DNA from: Clostridium_I sp047718555
Lineage (GTDB): Bacteria > Bacillota > Clostridia > Clostridiales > Clostridiaceae
Length of the DNA stretch: 64,000 nucleotides
NCBI RefSeq assembly: GCF_047718555.1
Contig: NZ_JBDNRK010000001.1
Coordinates: 120,559 to 184,558 of the forward strand
Direction: 5' to 3'
In this document: positions 10,709 to 19,167 of the stretch, in pieces
How the letters are laid out: the number at the start of each line of letters is the position of its first letter
Position numbering within the stretch: the first letter of the stretch is position 1
Program-made: the position numbers and the translations under genes
The notes under the pieces: model-generated
Seen by the model: only the letters and a program-made list of their open reading frames with translations
The model's database searches: none
Told to the model about the DNA's origin: nothing

Positions 10709-11172
10709 TACTTTATTGTAATTTAATGTTGAAAATAATATAATATGTATAGTGGAACTATTCAAATGGGATTAATTAAAATAGAAGAGGTATTTAGACA
10801 AAAATATGGTGGATTGTTCTCTAAAGGGTCTAAATTAGAGGGATTTAATAATAAGTTTTTGAATGTAAAAAGATTTAAATAAGTTAATTATGAAATGCTA
10901 AAAAGGTTAATGGAATATATAATATATTTCCCTAATTAGCTAAAGAAGCTATTGTAAAAAAGTTAATAATACTACTTTTTTATTGTATTGAAATTATAAA
11001 TAACTAATGATATAGTTAAAAAAGTGGTATTTTTATAGGTTCACTAATTAGTATGGTACCTTTTGGTAGCCTAGGACCTTTAGTGAAGGTATTACTCATA
11101 CTTGTTATAGCTCTACTAGAAAAATTTTTTGATAAAAATTGTGAAAATTTTTCTATAAAAGGTGGTTATAAT
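10709..11172. other. Intergenic stretch with no convincing gene
   Basis: A 38-codon frame (10766-10882, starting MGLIKIEEVF) has no visible ribosome-binding site and matches nothing I know. From 11020 a frame encodes KSGIFIGSLISMVPFGSL then a hydrophobic segment (KVLLILVIALLEKFF) and runs on in frame into the small peptide below. It could be the end of a decayed membrane protein. Confidence 0.4.
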
Positions 11173-11268
11173 ATGAAGAATAAAGTTAAGAATATAGGTA
11201 GTATAGAAAAAATAATTTTAAAAGCAATAAATAAAACTATAATGAGCATGCTATTAGTTAAACTATAA
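11173..11268 (+). CDS. Possible small basic amphipathic peptide, 31 residues
   Basis: The ATG at 11173 is preceded by AAAAGGTGG at a good distance. The peptide starts MKNKVKNIGSIEKIILKA and is basic, with an amphipathic helix and hydrophobic end. It follows in frame a short hydrophobic segment and is followed by a strong terminator. The arrangement loosely recalls the N-terminal half of AgrD-type pheromone precursors behind the tail of AgrB. There is no cysteine and no acidic C-terminal recognition tail, so if it is an agrD it is truncated. The alternative is a membrane-active toxin-like peptide or chance. Confidence 0.3.
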   Translation: MKNKVKNIGSIEKIILKAINKTIMSMLLVKL

Positions 11269-11279
11269 GAGTATCATTT

Positions 11280-11318
11280 GGACACTTCCGTATTGAGAAG
11301 TGTCCCTTTATTTTTTAT
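11280..11318 (+). terminator. Rho-independent terminator
   Basis: Stem GGACACTTC / GAAGTGTCC with a 7-base loop followed by CTTTATTTTTT, just after the stop at 11268. Its strength argues that something upstream is or was transcribed. Confidence 0.8.
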
Positions 11319-11567
11319 AGCAAAGATCTGATTTTAAGTTTCAGCTTGATGGTAATTTTAAGAATTAAGTATTAATGAAATAAAATCAAGATTAAAATAA
11401 TTGCAGGAGTTTATAGTGTTATTGAGATTAATGTAATACAAGTTTTAATGATAGAAATATATAATGGAGATTATAATTGTCATTAGAGAGTGCAGCTAAC
11501 TGGTGAAATACGGTGACGAATTGTGAAGTGAATACTTTGCAATGTGATTTAATAATTAAAAAAACTA
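11319..11567. other. AT-rich gap, no gene seen
   Basis: No open frame with a ribosome-binding site and no clear hairpin. It separates the helicase unit from the DUF5986/XRE unit. Confidence 0.5.
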
Positions 11568-11610
11568 GGTATGATTACTTGACTAATTATGAGAATATGG
11601 TATGATTACT
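11568..11610 (+). promoter_or_regulatory. Promoter with paired direct-repeat operator
   Basis: Two perfect copies of GGTATGATTACT (11568-11579 and 11599-11610) lie 31 bp apart, three helical turns. A -35 TTGACT (11579-11584) abuts the first copy, and the -10 TATGAT (11601-11606, 16-bp spacer) lies inside the second. This is the geometry of an autoregulatory operator, probably bound by the XRE protein encoded two genes downstream; that assignment is inference. Confidence 0.65.
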
Positions 11611-11640
11611 ATATTGATTTTTAATTGAGGGGTGGTTAAA

Positions 11641-12408
11641 ATGTTTCAAGAGCCTATTCCAGAAAAAGTTTTATCGGGTAAATATATTAAGTTAATAATT
11701 AAATCTATTAATGATTCTAGAGGTCAGTATGAGCAAGCTGCTAAGGAAAGAAATTTTCCAACTAGAAATGGTAGATTTCACGATAGATGGAATTTCATAT
11801 TTAATAATATACAAAACTCATTTCTAGATGAACCATTTAAGTGCCATGTTATCTCAAGAGGGGCATTATGGGAATTTGTAGTAATATATAATACAGATAC
11901 TAAAATTTTATATGTTTTGTTAAAAGAAGATAGATTTTTTGATATAAAAAAGGATAGTAATAGTAAATATCATTATGTCAGAGTTTTAAATTCTTCAAAT
12001 TATTGTTTTCAAAAGGAAGAAAAGTCAGAACAAATGTCACTTTTCCCAGATTTAAAGAGTGAACCTGATGAATATGTATATGAAGACTTTCAAAGAATGA
12101 TAAATAGTATAAAGGAAGAGGTAAAAGGATGTGTAAATATACTTTTTAAAGAAGATAAAAATGCTGTGACTACTATATCCGGTAATATAGCAACATATGA
12201 TTTAGATATTATTAAGGCCTATAATTGGAATGAGTATATTTCTGCTAACATTGAAGAAATTAGTGATACTAATGGTAATGATTCTGATGTAAAACCACAA
12301 ATTCAATTGAAAATAAGGAAAAACAAACGTAAAGATGATAACAAACAGAAAATTGTTGATGAGAAGAAAAAAGAAAATATGGATAAAAATATAGGTAAAA
12401 AAAATTAG
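11641..12408 (+). CDS. DUF5986-like protein
   Basis: A soluble 255-residue protein starting at ATG 11641 behind GAGGGG; the GTG at 11632 overlaps that site and is less likely. Residues 1-200 form a compact domain with NGRFHDRWNFIFNNI near residue 41 and a SRGALWEFVVIYN strand segment. The last 55 residues are highly charged and lysine-rich (KIRKNKRKDD, EKKKENMDK), probably disordered. It resembles DUF5986 proteins, which typically sit directly before XRE/ImmA-IrrE regulators, as here: the next gene starts 28 bp downstream. The biochemical role of DUF5986 is unknown to me. The pairing suggests a toxin-antitoxin or phage-sensing module, with this protein the possible effector or target of the downstream metallopeptidase. 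A direct-repeat operator overlies its promoter. Confidence 0.6.
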   Translation: MFQEPIPEKVLSGKYIKLIIKSINDSRGQYEQAAKERNFPTRNGRFHDRWNFIFNNIQNSFLDEPFKCHVISRGALWEFVVIYNTDTKILYVLLKEDRFFDIKKDSNSKYHYVRVLNSSNYCFQKEEKSEQMSLFPDLKSEPDEYVYEDFQRMINSIKEEVKGCVNILFKEDKNAVTTISGNIATYDLDIIKAYNWNEYISANIEEISDTNGNDSDVKPQIQLKIRKNKRKDDNKQKIVDEKKKENMDKNIGKKN

Positions 12409-12435
12409 TTGCATTCAGGAGGTTAGCATGCAAAA

Positions 12436-13638
12436 ATGTTAAATGATAAAAAAGATGCAGTTAAAGACTTAAATAAAGATATAAATAACGGATTCAATGG
12501 AGTAAGACTTAAATCTGCTAGAAAATATAGAGGAGAAACTATAAAGGACTTAGCAGACAGTGTAGGTGTATCCAAACAAGCTATCTCTCAATTTGAGAAT
12601 AAACAAGCTTTTCCGCAATTTGAAACATTAATGAAAATTATAGATAATCTTAAATTCCCACGTGAATATTTTTATGAAAAAGACAGAGTTGATGTAGAAT
12701 TGGGGAATACTTACTTTAGGTCATTAAGTAAATTGACAAAAAAAGAGGAAAGTATTCAGAAGGAAAAAACCAAGTTAATAGGAAAGATTTTTAACTTTTT
12801 AGATGAATATATAGAATTCCCTGAATTGAACTTACCTGAGTTTAAAGAAGATCTAACAATAGAAGAGATGGCTATACAACTTAGAGAATATTGGGGTATA
12901 GGTGAAGAGCCTATTACAGATATGATTTACTTACTTGAAAAGAATGGTATAATAGTTACTTCAATGGATACTAATAGTGATAATATTGATGGATATAGTC
13001 AGCAGCAAAACATAAATAAGAAAAAGCATTTTATTGTTGTACTAGGAAATGATAAACATTCAGCTACAAGAAGGCAGTTTAGTGCAGCACATGAGCTAGG
13101 TCATATAATAATGCATGATGGATTTTTAGATATAGAAGATCTAACTAGGGAAGAAACTAGGAATATGGAAAGTGAGGCACATACATTTGCATCCGCTTTT
13201 CTTTTACCTAAGAATGCATTTATTAAGGATGTAAGTATATATCCAACAAATTTAGATTATTATAAACAACTAAAGAAAAAATGGAGGACTTCAATTTCTG
13301 CTATGATTGTAAGAGCAAATCACGTAGGTGTACTTACTAATAGCTCTTATCAAACGATTAATAAGAAGATTAGTAAACTTGGGTGGAGAAAACGTGAACC
13401 TTTGGATGATACTCTAATAATGAGTAAGCCTACAGTGTTAAGAAGATCTATAGATATTTTATTAGATAATGATATTTTGGATGAAGCTAGTATAATTAAA
13501 GAGTTGTCTAAAGTTGGATTAACTTTACCCAGTGAAGAAGTCGAAATATTATTGGGTTTAGATAAAGGAAAACTAAAGACTGAAAGAATAGATAATAAAG
13601 TAATAAAAATGCCATTAAGAGAAATAGAGAGCATATAA
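12436..13638 (+). CDS. XRE-family regulator fused to ImmA/IrrE metallopeptidase
   Basis: A 400-residue two-domain protein. Residues 20-75 form a Cro/CI helix-turn-helix (IKDLADSVGVSKQAISQFEN). Residues 150-260 carry the COG2856/ImmA-IrrE zinc protease with HELGH near 219-223 and a downstream acidic segment SEAHTFASAFLLP that supplies the third metal ligand. In phage and ICE biology, ImmA-type proteases cleave repressors after DNA damage; fused versions such as this sense and act in one chain. AGGAGG lies at 12417-12422. The ATG at 12428 closer to it opens only a 4-codon frame, so the ATG at 12436 is used with a longish 13-base gap. It probably controls the direct-repeat operator upstream of the DUF5986 gene. 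Confidence 0.85.
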   Translation: MLNDKKDAVKDLNKDINNGFNGVRLKSARKYRGETIKDLADSVGVSKQAISQFENKQAFPQFETLMKIIDNLKFPREYFYEKDRVDVELGNTYFRSLSKLTKKEESIQKEKTKLIGKIFNFLDEYIEFPELNLPEFKEDLTIEEMAIQLREYWGIGEEPITDMIYLLEKNGIIVTSMDTNSDNIDGYSQQQNINKKKHFIVVLGNDKHSATRRQFSAAHELGHIIMHDGFLDIEDLTREETRNMESEAHTFASAFLLPKNAFIKDVSIYPTNLDYYKQLKKKWRTSISAMIVRANHVGVLTNSSYQTINKKISKLGWRKREPLDDTLIMSKPTVLRRSIDILLDNDILDEASIIKELSKVGLTLPSEEVEILLGLDKGKLKTERIDNKVIKMPLREIESI

Positions 13639-13657
13639 AATGGCTCTCTATTTCTTT
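13622..13657 (+). terminator. Rho-independent terminator overlapping the end of the XRE/ImmA gene
   Basis: Perfect 11-bp stem AAATAGAGAGC / GCTCTCTATTT with loop, followed by CTTT. The stop codon sits in the loop. Confidence 0.75.
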
Positions 13658-13854
13658 AGGAGATATATAATTTTATTAAAATAGTACAGTAAAAATGAAT
13701 TATTAATATACATTTTAAAGAATAAGAGACCAATAATGTCCAGAAATAATAGAAAAAATTATATTCTTTAACTTGAAAAATTCTTAAACTATTGAAAAAA
13801 TAGTAAATATAGAATTGGTTGGGATAGCCAGCTGCAGGATACAATTTATTAATT

Positions 13855-14790
13855 TGATCATGTTATTGAAGTTGTGGAATGTATTGATGCTAAAAAGCAT
13901 ACTGTTGATTTAATAGATGCTATAATGCAGGTAAAAGGATTATTATCACTATACTTCAAGAATTTATTATAATCTATAATGAAGGATAGATTATAGGAAA
14001 TAACTTTGCAATTATTGTAGATGAAGCACATTCAAGTCAGACTGGTGAATCTGCTAAAAAATTAAAGAAAGCACTAGGTAATACAGAGGAAGTTTTAGAA
14101 GAATATATACAGATGGAAAGTTAAGCAGAAGAGAACACTTCTGATTTTGAAGATGAGTTAGTAGAAGAATTTTTATCTCATGGTAAGTCCAGCAATCTAT
14201 CATTTTTTGCTTTTACTGCAACTCCAAAGGAAGAGGTACTACAAATGTTTGGATAAAAGCAAAGTGATGGGACTTTTAGAACTTTTCACATTTCTTCTAT
14301 GAGACAGGCTATAGAAGAACATTTTACTCTAGAGGTATTAAAGAATTACACTACATATAAAATGTGTTATAAGATTGCAAAGAAAGTAGTAGATGATCCA
14401 GATATTGATAGTAGTAAGGCAACCAATGAAATTGCTAAATATGAATCATTGCATCCTCATAATTTAGCTTAAAAGATTGCAATTATAATAGAATATTTCA
14501 GAAGATAATTACATTGCCAATATATAAAAGGCGGTGTTGGAGAAAAAAAGAAAAAAGATCTATTGTCAGTAATTACTGAAAAAATTAATGAGTGTTTTGG
14601 TACAGTATTTATGTATTTACAGAGCAGGATAAAGTTCTAGATCAAATGAGAGTAGATTTTGCTAAAGATGATAGATAGTGAATGCTGCAAAAGCTAATGA
14701 CAAATTTCTATTTAAATATTTATATGAACAGAAGTTTAAAGATGTTGCTGCTAATCGCTATGAGGAAAATGACAATTTTTTTATGAACTA
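13855..14790 (+). pseudogene. hsdR: HsdR type I restriction subunit, decayed central fragment
   Basis: Broken frames spell the helicase core of an HsdR protein: DHVIEVVECIDAKKHTVDLIDA, then RIIITILQEF, FAIIVDEAHSSQTGESAKKL (the DEAH motif II), FFAFTATPKEE (motif III), and TFRTFHISSMRQAIEEHFTLEVLKNY. Further on it reads SLHPHNLA and a weak VFMYLQSRI stretch. Stop codons interrupt it after EEYIQMES, after MFG and after HNLA, and there are several frameshifts, so it is beyond repair. The N-terminal nuclease and C-terminal HsdM-binding parts are missing. The subfamily looks different from the C-terminal remnant at 0.85-2.0 kb, so two restriction systems have been lost here. (No run above is the full sequence.). 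Confidence 0.8.
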
Positions 14791-14827
14791 AGACTATAAG
14801 AATCTTATTAAGAAGTAGCATTATTAA

Positions 14828-15035
14828 TGGCAGATATTAAATATGAAATCAAGGAAACTATATGTGACCTTTCAGAGTCACCAAAGAGTTGGAAGAAAGA
14901 ATAAAATCTAATAAATTGGAATGGAAAAGAAGCTAAATATGATATTAGAGATTGCTCCGGAATATGAAAAGATGGGGATTAACAGTAGAGGAATTAAAGA
15001 AGCTTAGGGATATGCTTAATGAGATGAATTTGTAA
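14828..15035 (+). pseudogene. PC4/YdbC-like single-stranded DNA-binding protein, decayed
   Basis: Starts MADIKYEIKETICDLSESPK and continues WNGKEAKYDIRD, PEYEKMG and GLTVEELKKLRDML across one stop (after SWKKE) and two frameshifts. This matches the roughly 70-residue YdbC family, a bacterial relative of the PC4 coactivator fold that binds single-stranded nucleic acid. The intact ancestor would have been about 70 residues. It follows the hsdR fragment on the same strand and has decayed to a similar degree. Confidence 0.65.
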
Positions 15036-15287
15036 ATAATAAAGCACTAGGTAGCAAGCTCACTATGTTCGCAAAAACCCCCGGGGGTCATTAACAAATT
15101 GTAGCAAGGATCTGACTTCCAGTCATCTCCTAGGGGGACTGATACCATAAAGTAGAATATTATTAAGAAAAGATGATGAATATGCAGGCTAAGATGGTAT
15201 AATAAATATAAAAACTTAAAATGATAATTATAAAAAGTAAATTTTATAATTAACCTTTTGAGCATAAAAATTAAGGAAGGTGTTTAT
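15036..15287. other. Hairpin-rich leader before the DUF1016 gene
   Basis: Contains the perfect palindrome ACCCCCGGGGGT (15077-15088) and a stem CAGTC / GACTG (15120-15141) with CTCC/GGGG in its loop, each preceded by a GTAGCAAG copy. A related GTAGCAA plus hairpin occurs just after the DUF1016 gene at about 16352-16382. No coding frame is convincing. The GC-rich palindromes stand out from the AT-rich surroundings. Confidence 0.45.
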
Positions 15288-16349
15288 GTGTCTAATGAAA
15301 TTATAAATAATGCTGAGGAATTAGCCTCGCTTTATCATAATATTTCTACCTTAATTGAAACAACTAAAGAAAAAGTATATCACTCTGTAAATTCAGAACT
15401 TGTATTACTATATTGGAATATAGGTAGAACGGTGAAAGAGAACATTATTAAAGCAGAAAGAGCAGATTATGGAAAACAGATAATAAATAACTTAAGCATA
15501 GAATTAAGTAATAATTATGGAAAGGGATATAGCAGAAGTAATCTTTTTAGAATGATTCAGTTTTATGAAGCTTTTACAGAAAAAGAGATTGTCGCTACAC
15601 TGTCGCAACAATTAACATGGTCACATATTAAAGAACTTATTTCGATTGAAGATGAGTTAAAAAGAGAATTCTATGCAACTATGTGTTCTAAAGAAAGATG
15701 GAGTGTAAGAACCTTAAGAGAACGTATGAGTTCTAGGATGTATGAACGAACAGCTATTTCAAAGAAGCCTGAACTTACTATTATCAATGATTTGAAGCTG
15801 CTTAGAGAAGAAAATAAAATGACTCCAGATTTATTCTTTAAAGATCCCTATGTACTTGACTTCTTAGGTCTTCAAGATACATATAGCGAGAAGGATTTAG
15901 AGAATGCCATATTGGCGGAACTTGAAAAGTTTATCTTAGAGATGGGAATTGATTTTGCATTTTTAGGCAGACAGAAGAGAATTACAGTAGATAACAGGGA
16001 TTATTATATAGATCTTCTATTCTATCATAGAAGGATGAAACGACTTGTAGTAATAGAGCTTAAGCTTGAAGAATTTAAACCAGAGCATAAAGGTCAAGTT
16101 GAACTTTATTTAAGATGGTTAAATAAATATGAGAAGATGGAAGGGGAAGAAAGTCCTCTTGCTTTAATATTATGTGCTGAGAAATCCAGTGAAACTATTG
16201 AACTATTAGAATTAGATAATAGTGGTATTCACGTAGCACAATACTTAACTCAAATGCCTCCAAAAGAATTATTTGAAGAAAAACTTCACAAAGCAATACA
16301 AAGGGCAAAATTGCATCTTGAGCAAAGAGGCCAAAATAGTAATGGTTAA
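15288..16349 (+). CDS. DUF1016 (YhcG-type) PDDEXK nuclease-like protein
   Basis: A 353-residue protein starting at GTG 15288, well placed behind AAGGAAGG (15273-15280); longer readings from 15258 start with TTG before that site. Residues 10-170 are the DUF1016 N-terminal helical domain with LYWNIGRTVKENI, GYSRSNLFRMIQFYEAF and LSQQLTWSHIKELI. Residues 200-345 are the PDDEXK-like domain, with YYIDLLFYHRRMKRLVVIEL followed by K and a later GQVELYLRWLNKY. The D...ExK core is intact. YhcG-family proteins are predicted nucleases common on mobile islands near type I restriction genes; no biological role is settled. It stands alone between hairpin-bearing flanks, and a piece of a second DUF1016 gene lies 200 bp downstream. 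Confidence 0.85.
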   Translation: MSNEIINNAEELASLYHNISTLIETTKEKVYHSVNSELVLLYWNIGRTVKENIIKAERADYGKQIINNLSIELSNNYGKGYSRSNLFRMIQFYEAFTEKEIVATLSQQLTWSHIKELISIEDELKREFYATMCSKERWSVRTLRERMSSRMYERTAISKKPELTIINDLKLLREENKMTPDLFFKDPYVLDFLGLQDTYSEKDLENAILAELEKFILEMGIDFAFLGRQKRITVDNRDYYIDLLFYHRRMKRLVVIELKLEEFKPEHKGQVELYLRWLNKYEKMEGEESPLALILCAEKSSETIELLELDNSGIHVAQYLTQMPPKELFEEKLHKAIQRAKLHLEQRGQNSNG

Positions 16350-16485
16350 TTAGTAGCAACCTTCAGTCCCTCGGAGGCTGAACCTTAATCTTACCGTGCA
16401 CCAAGCAGATGACATAATCTATGAAGAATAATAACGTAAAATTTAAGATAGTATGGCATTGATAACAATGCATTACTACGTATTT
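16350..16485. repeat. Stem-loop segment after the DUF1016 gene
   Basis: GTAGCAACC followed by the stem TTCAG / CTGAA with CCTC/GAGG inner pairs (16362-16382). Its structure and GTAGCAA lead resemble the hairpins before the gene, as if the gene were bracketed by related elements. Confidence 0.4.
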
Positions 16486-16518
16486 AAGGAAGTTTTAATT
16501 TTAGCTTCCTTTTGTTTT
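16486..16518 (+). terminator. Rho-independent terminator
   Basis: AAGGAAG / CTTCCTT stem with an AT-rich loop followed by TTGTTTT, about 140 bp after the DUF1016 stop. Confidence 0.65.
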
Positions 16519-16546
16519 ATTTAAAATTATTGTTTATAATATTTTT

Positions 16547-16640
16547 ACAAAATCTGATTTTCCAAATTTAAAGGGTTTTTCGGAAAGAAATCTTAAATAT
16601 ATGAGAAAATTTTCAGAAGAATATACTGATGTTGAATTTG
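16547..16640 (+). pseudogene. DUF1016 N-terminal fragment (second copy)
   Basis: The frame reads TKSDFPNLKGFSERNLKYM followed by RKFSEEYTDVEF. This is the GFSxRNLxYMRKF block of the DUF1016 N-terminal domain, equivalent to GYSRSNLFRMIQF in the intact gene upstream but clearly from a different gene. Nothing before or after belongs to it, so only about 31 codons survive. It abuts the tnpC-like fragment. Confidence 0.65.
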
Positions 16641-16646
16641 ACATTA

Positions 16647-16806
16647 ATGGAGAAAATAAAAGATAGAAAGGAATATGCAAAATATAAAACACAATTAACT
16701 TTAGAAAAAGTTGATAAAGCCATTAGGGAAATTTCTTTAAAAGGAGAAAAAATTAATATAAGTGAGGATAAGAAATGTTTTTGGCAAGTAAAATTTCAAG
16801 CGTTCC
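16647..16806 (+). pseudogene. Tn554-type TnpC/DUF6262-like N-terminal fragment
   Basis: Begins MEKIKDRKEYAKYKTQLTLE and continues KVDKAIREISLKGEKINISE. This resembles the start of DUF6262/TnpC proteins of Tn554-like transposons, which normally continue into a VAKxAGVSxSWLY helix-turn-helix. Here that part is missing and the frame runs into the IS21 end at about 16807. It implies a Tn554-type element once lay here. The assignment rests on about 40 residues. Confidence 0.45.
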
Positions 16807-16837
16807 GGAACTTAATTTTTCAAGCACCCCATCCCCA

Positions 16838-17569
16838 TTACTGGGAATTCATGGTTGAGTGTGTTAGTCTATAGCTTGGTCCGTTAAAAACAAGCATATG
16901 ACTGTGATGTACAAGTCTGTCAATTATTGCACTGGTAAGTTTCTCATCGTAAAAAATGCCATTCCATTTACTGAATTCAAGGTTTGTTGTTATTATTATA
17001 CTTCTTTTTTCATAACACTCTGAAATAACCTGAAAAAGCAGCTGTGAACCATCATTTTCAAAGGGAACATAGCCCCATTCATCACATATTAAAAGATCAG
17101 CTTTTTCTATCTGTTTCATAAATTTTTTTAGTTCACCCTTAGCTTTAGCCTCGTTTAATTGATTAACCAGTGATGCTGTTCGGAAAAACTTAACTTTTTT
17201 TCCCATTGAACAAGCGGCTACGCCTATCGCAGTAGCCAGATGAGATTTTCCGGTACCTACAGGACCATAGCAAATTAAATTTTCAAGTTTATCTATAAAC
17301 TTTCCAGACTTTAAATCTTCTATGGCTACAGCAGATGGAATCTGAATATCCTTAAAATCATAATCTTTAAATGTTTTTATTACATCAAAACCTGCGGTTC
17401 TAAGATTCCTGTTTTTGCGGGTAATTTCTCTATGATCTATTTCCATCTTTAACAACTGTGCAAGAAAATCTCCAAAATCAGAAGCTTCAATGTTACTGTA
17501 GTTTTCATAAATATTTTTTCCAAATCTAAGTTCCTTGCAATAGTGTTTTACAAGTTCATCTGAGTTCAT
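16838..17569 (-). CDS. istB: IS21 helper ATPase IstB
   Basis: A 243-residue AAA+ ATPase that stimulates IstA and selects target DNA in IS21 transposition. Walker A CYGPVGTGKSHLA lies near residues 100-111, Walker B LLICDEWGYVP near 158, and sensor motif SIIITTNLEFSKW near 190. Its ATG shares the last base of the istA stop codon, giving translational coupling. The end RLTHSTMNSQ lies only 31 bp inside the left end of the element. Length is normal for the family (about 240-260), so it appears functional. Confidence 0.92.
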   Translation of the reverse strand: MNSDELVKHYCKELRFGKNIYENYSNIEASDFGDFLAQLLKMEIDHREITRKNRNLRTAGFDVIKTFKDYDFKDIQIPSAVAIEDLKSGKFIDKLENLICYGPVGTGKSHLATAIGVAACSMGKKVKFFRTASLVNQLNEAKAKGELKKFMKQIEKADLLICDEWGYVPFENDGSQLLFQVISECYEKRSIIITTNLEFSKWNGIFYDEKLTSAIIDRLVHHSHMLVFNGPSYRLTHSTMNSQ

Positions 17570-19074
17570 TAGCGTAATCCTCCGGAATTTATAAATTTAT
17601 CATAAACATTTATATCAGGTATATATTTTTTAAGCTTCGGAACATTTAAAGAAAGATTTATTTCTTTAGCCGGTAAGGCTTTGGAATTTAATCTGCAGTA
17701 TGTTGTCCATATGCTGTCAGGATCTTTTGCAGGATATTTTATACCTTCTTCAAAGGCTACAATAGCTTCATTCAAATTCGTATCTTCTGTCATTTTTGAA
17801 AATAACTGCAAAGCTTGTTTTTTAGATTCGTATTCTAATCTGTCAAGATATTCTTTAAGTACCGGAGGAAGTATATTAAAGAATTCCGTATATTTTAATG
17901 CATTAGGTCTTTTTGCCATAAGATTAAGGTATGGAATCCAATTCATAGACTCCTGTTCACATCCATAAAGTCTCTTATGTGTTACTATGTTATTGCATTC
18001 ATCATCCAGTATTTGTACCTCATAGGCTCCGCCTTTAATTGTAACCTGTCTTTTTGCAAGATTGGGAGATGTTGAATATGTTTTGCCTTGGAATTTTACT
18101 TTACCGTAATTATCAGCTTTTGCAAACTCATGCAGATATACTTCAAAAGGTACTTTAGGGAGTTTAAAGAATTCTTTTTTGTCTTCTTCAAATAAATTTT
18201 TTATTATCCCATAACCTTTGTAGTGCATCCTGTTCATGTCTTCATCACATCTTTTTAGAAGTTCTTTGTTATATTCTCTTAAGTCATTAAATTCCGGAAC
18301 TGGAACAAAAAGATTCCTGCGGTGATAACCCACTTTGTTTTCCACTGAACCTTTTTCATTACCACTGTTTGGATTACAGAAATTACTTTTAAAACCATAG
18401 TGCAGCATAAACCTTAAGAATCCATCAGTTAAATCGCGCTTACCATAGTCCTTAATTTTTTTTACGGCTGTTGACATATTATCAAACCAAATAGTGATAG
18501 GGACACCACCTACATGTTCAAAGATTGATTTCATTCCTTCAAGCAGGCATTCCTGGTTTGAACTTTTAAACAACTGTGTATAGCCTGCATTACTATGTGG
18601 GTATGATAGGTTAAAATAAAAGCCATCGTAAGTCGTTCCATTTTCTATAAATCTTGCTTCTCCGAAGTCTGCCTGTGCTTCTCCCGGAGGGTGTCTAAGT
18701 GGTAGAAATCCTTCTGAAACTATTCCTAATTCTTTTCGAAGTTTTGCTACAAATTTTCTTACAGATCTTTCACTGACATCAAATTCGTCAGGATATATTT
18801 CATTTAGTCTGTCATATACTCTTTTAGCTGTATGTCTCTGTTTATATGGTGATTTAAGATCATCTTTAAGCCATCCGGCAACTATCTCTTTATAGGGAGA
18901 CAATTTACTTTTTCTATAATTTCTTTTAGCAATTTTGATATTAAAATTGTCTTTTTCAGTATATTTTTTGACAGTAGCAAAATCATGTCCAGTTATTTCT
19001 GCAATTTTTCTTAAGCTTTTCCCTTCAAATTTTCTCATATTTTTGATAAGATATATCTGTTCCATTGTAAGCAT
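17569..19074 (-). CDS. istA: IS21 transposase IstA
   Basis: A 501-residue transposase. The N-terminus holds two helix-turn-helix segments (SLRKIAEITGHDFATVKKY near 20, and a second near 60-110) that bind the IS ends. The RNase H-like DDE core follows: first Asp in GEAQADFGEARF near 133, second in TIWFDNMSTAVK near 196, and Glu in GNEKGSVENKVGYHRR near 240. The C-terminal beta-barrel follows, with KVKFQGKTYSTSPNLAKRQV. Start ATG lies behind GGAGATG. It probably acts as a multimer with IstB. Normal length, no disruptions. Confidence 0.93.
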   Translation of the reverse strand: MLTMEQIYLIKNMRKFEGKSLRKIAEITGHDFATVKKYTEKDNFNIKIAKRNYRKSKLSPYKEIVAGWLKDDLKSPYKQRHTAKRVYDRLNEIYPDEFDVSERSVRKFVAKLRKELGIVSEGFLPLRHPPGEAQADFGEARFIENGTTYDGFYFNLSYPHSNAGYTQLFKSSNQECLLEGMKSIFEHVGGVPITIWFDNMSTAVKKIKDYGKRDLTDGFLRFMLHYGFKSNFCNPNSGNEKGSVENKVGYHRRNLFVPVPEFNDLREYNKELLKRCDEDMNRMHYKGYGIIKNLFEEDKKEFFKLPKVPFEVYLHEFAKADNYGKVKFQGKTYSTSPNLAKRQVTIKGGAYEVQILDDECNNIVTHKRLYGCEQESMNWIPYLNLMAKRPNALKYTEFFNILPPVLKEYLDRLEYESKKQALQLFSKMTEDTNLNEAIVAFEEGIKYPAKDPDSIWTTYCRLNSKALPAKEINLSLNVPKLKKYIPDINVYDKFINSGGLR

Positions 19075-19167
19075 CTCCTTGCATTCTCCTTTTCAGTTTC
19101 GTCACTAAAAAGGATATTATTGTTTTGGGGTGCTTGCAATGGTTTTTTCCATTTTATGCGTGGATTT

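Noticed and set aside
13656..13844. Minus-strand frame of 62 codons beside the hsdR remnant
   Set aside because: Low-complexity AT-rich reading without start signals.
15077..16382. Possible CRISPR-like repeats (GTAGCAA with hairpins)
   Set aside because: Only three loose copies, irregular spacing and no spacer-like structure or cas genes.
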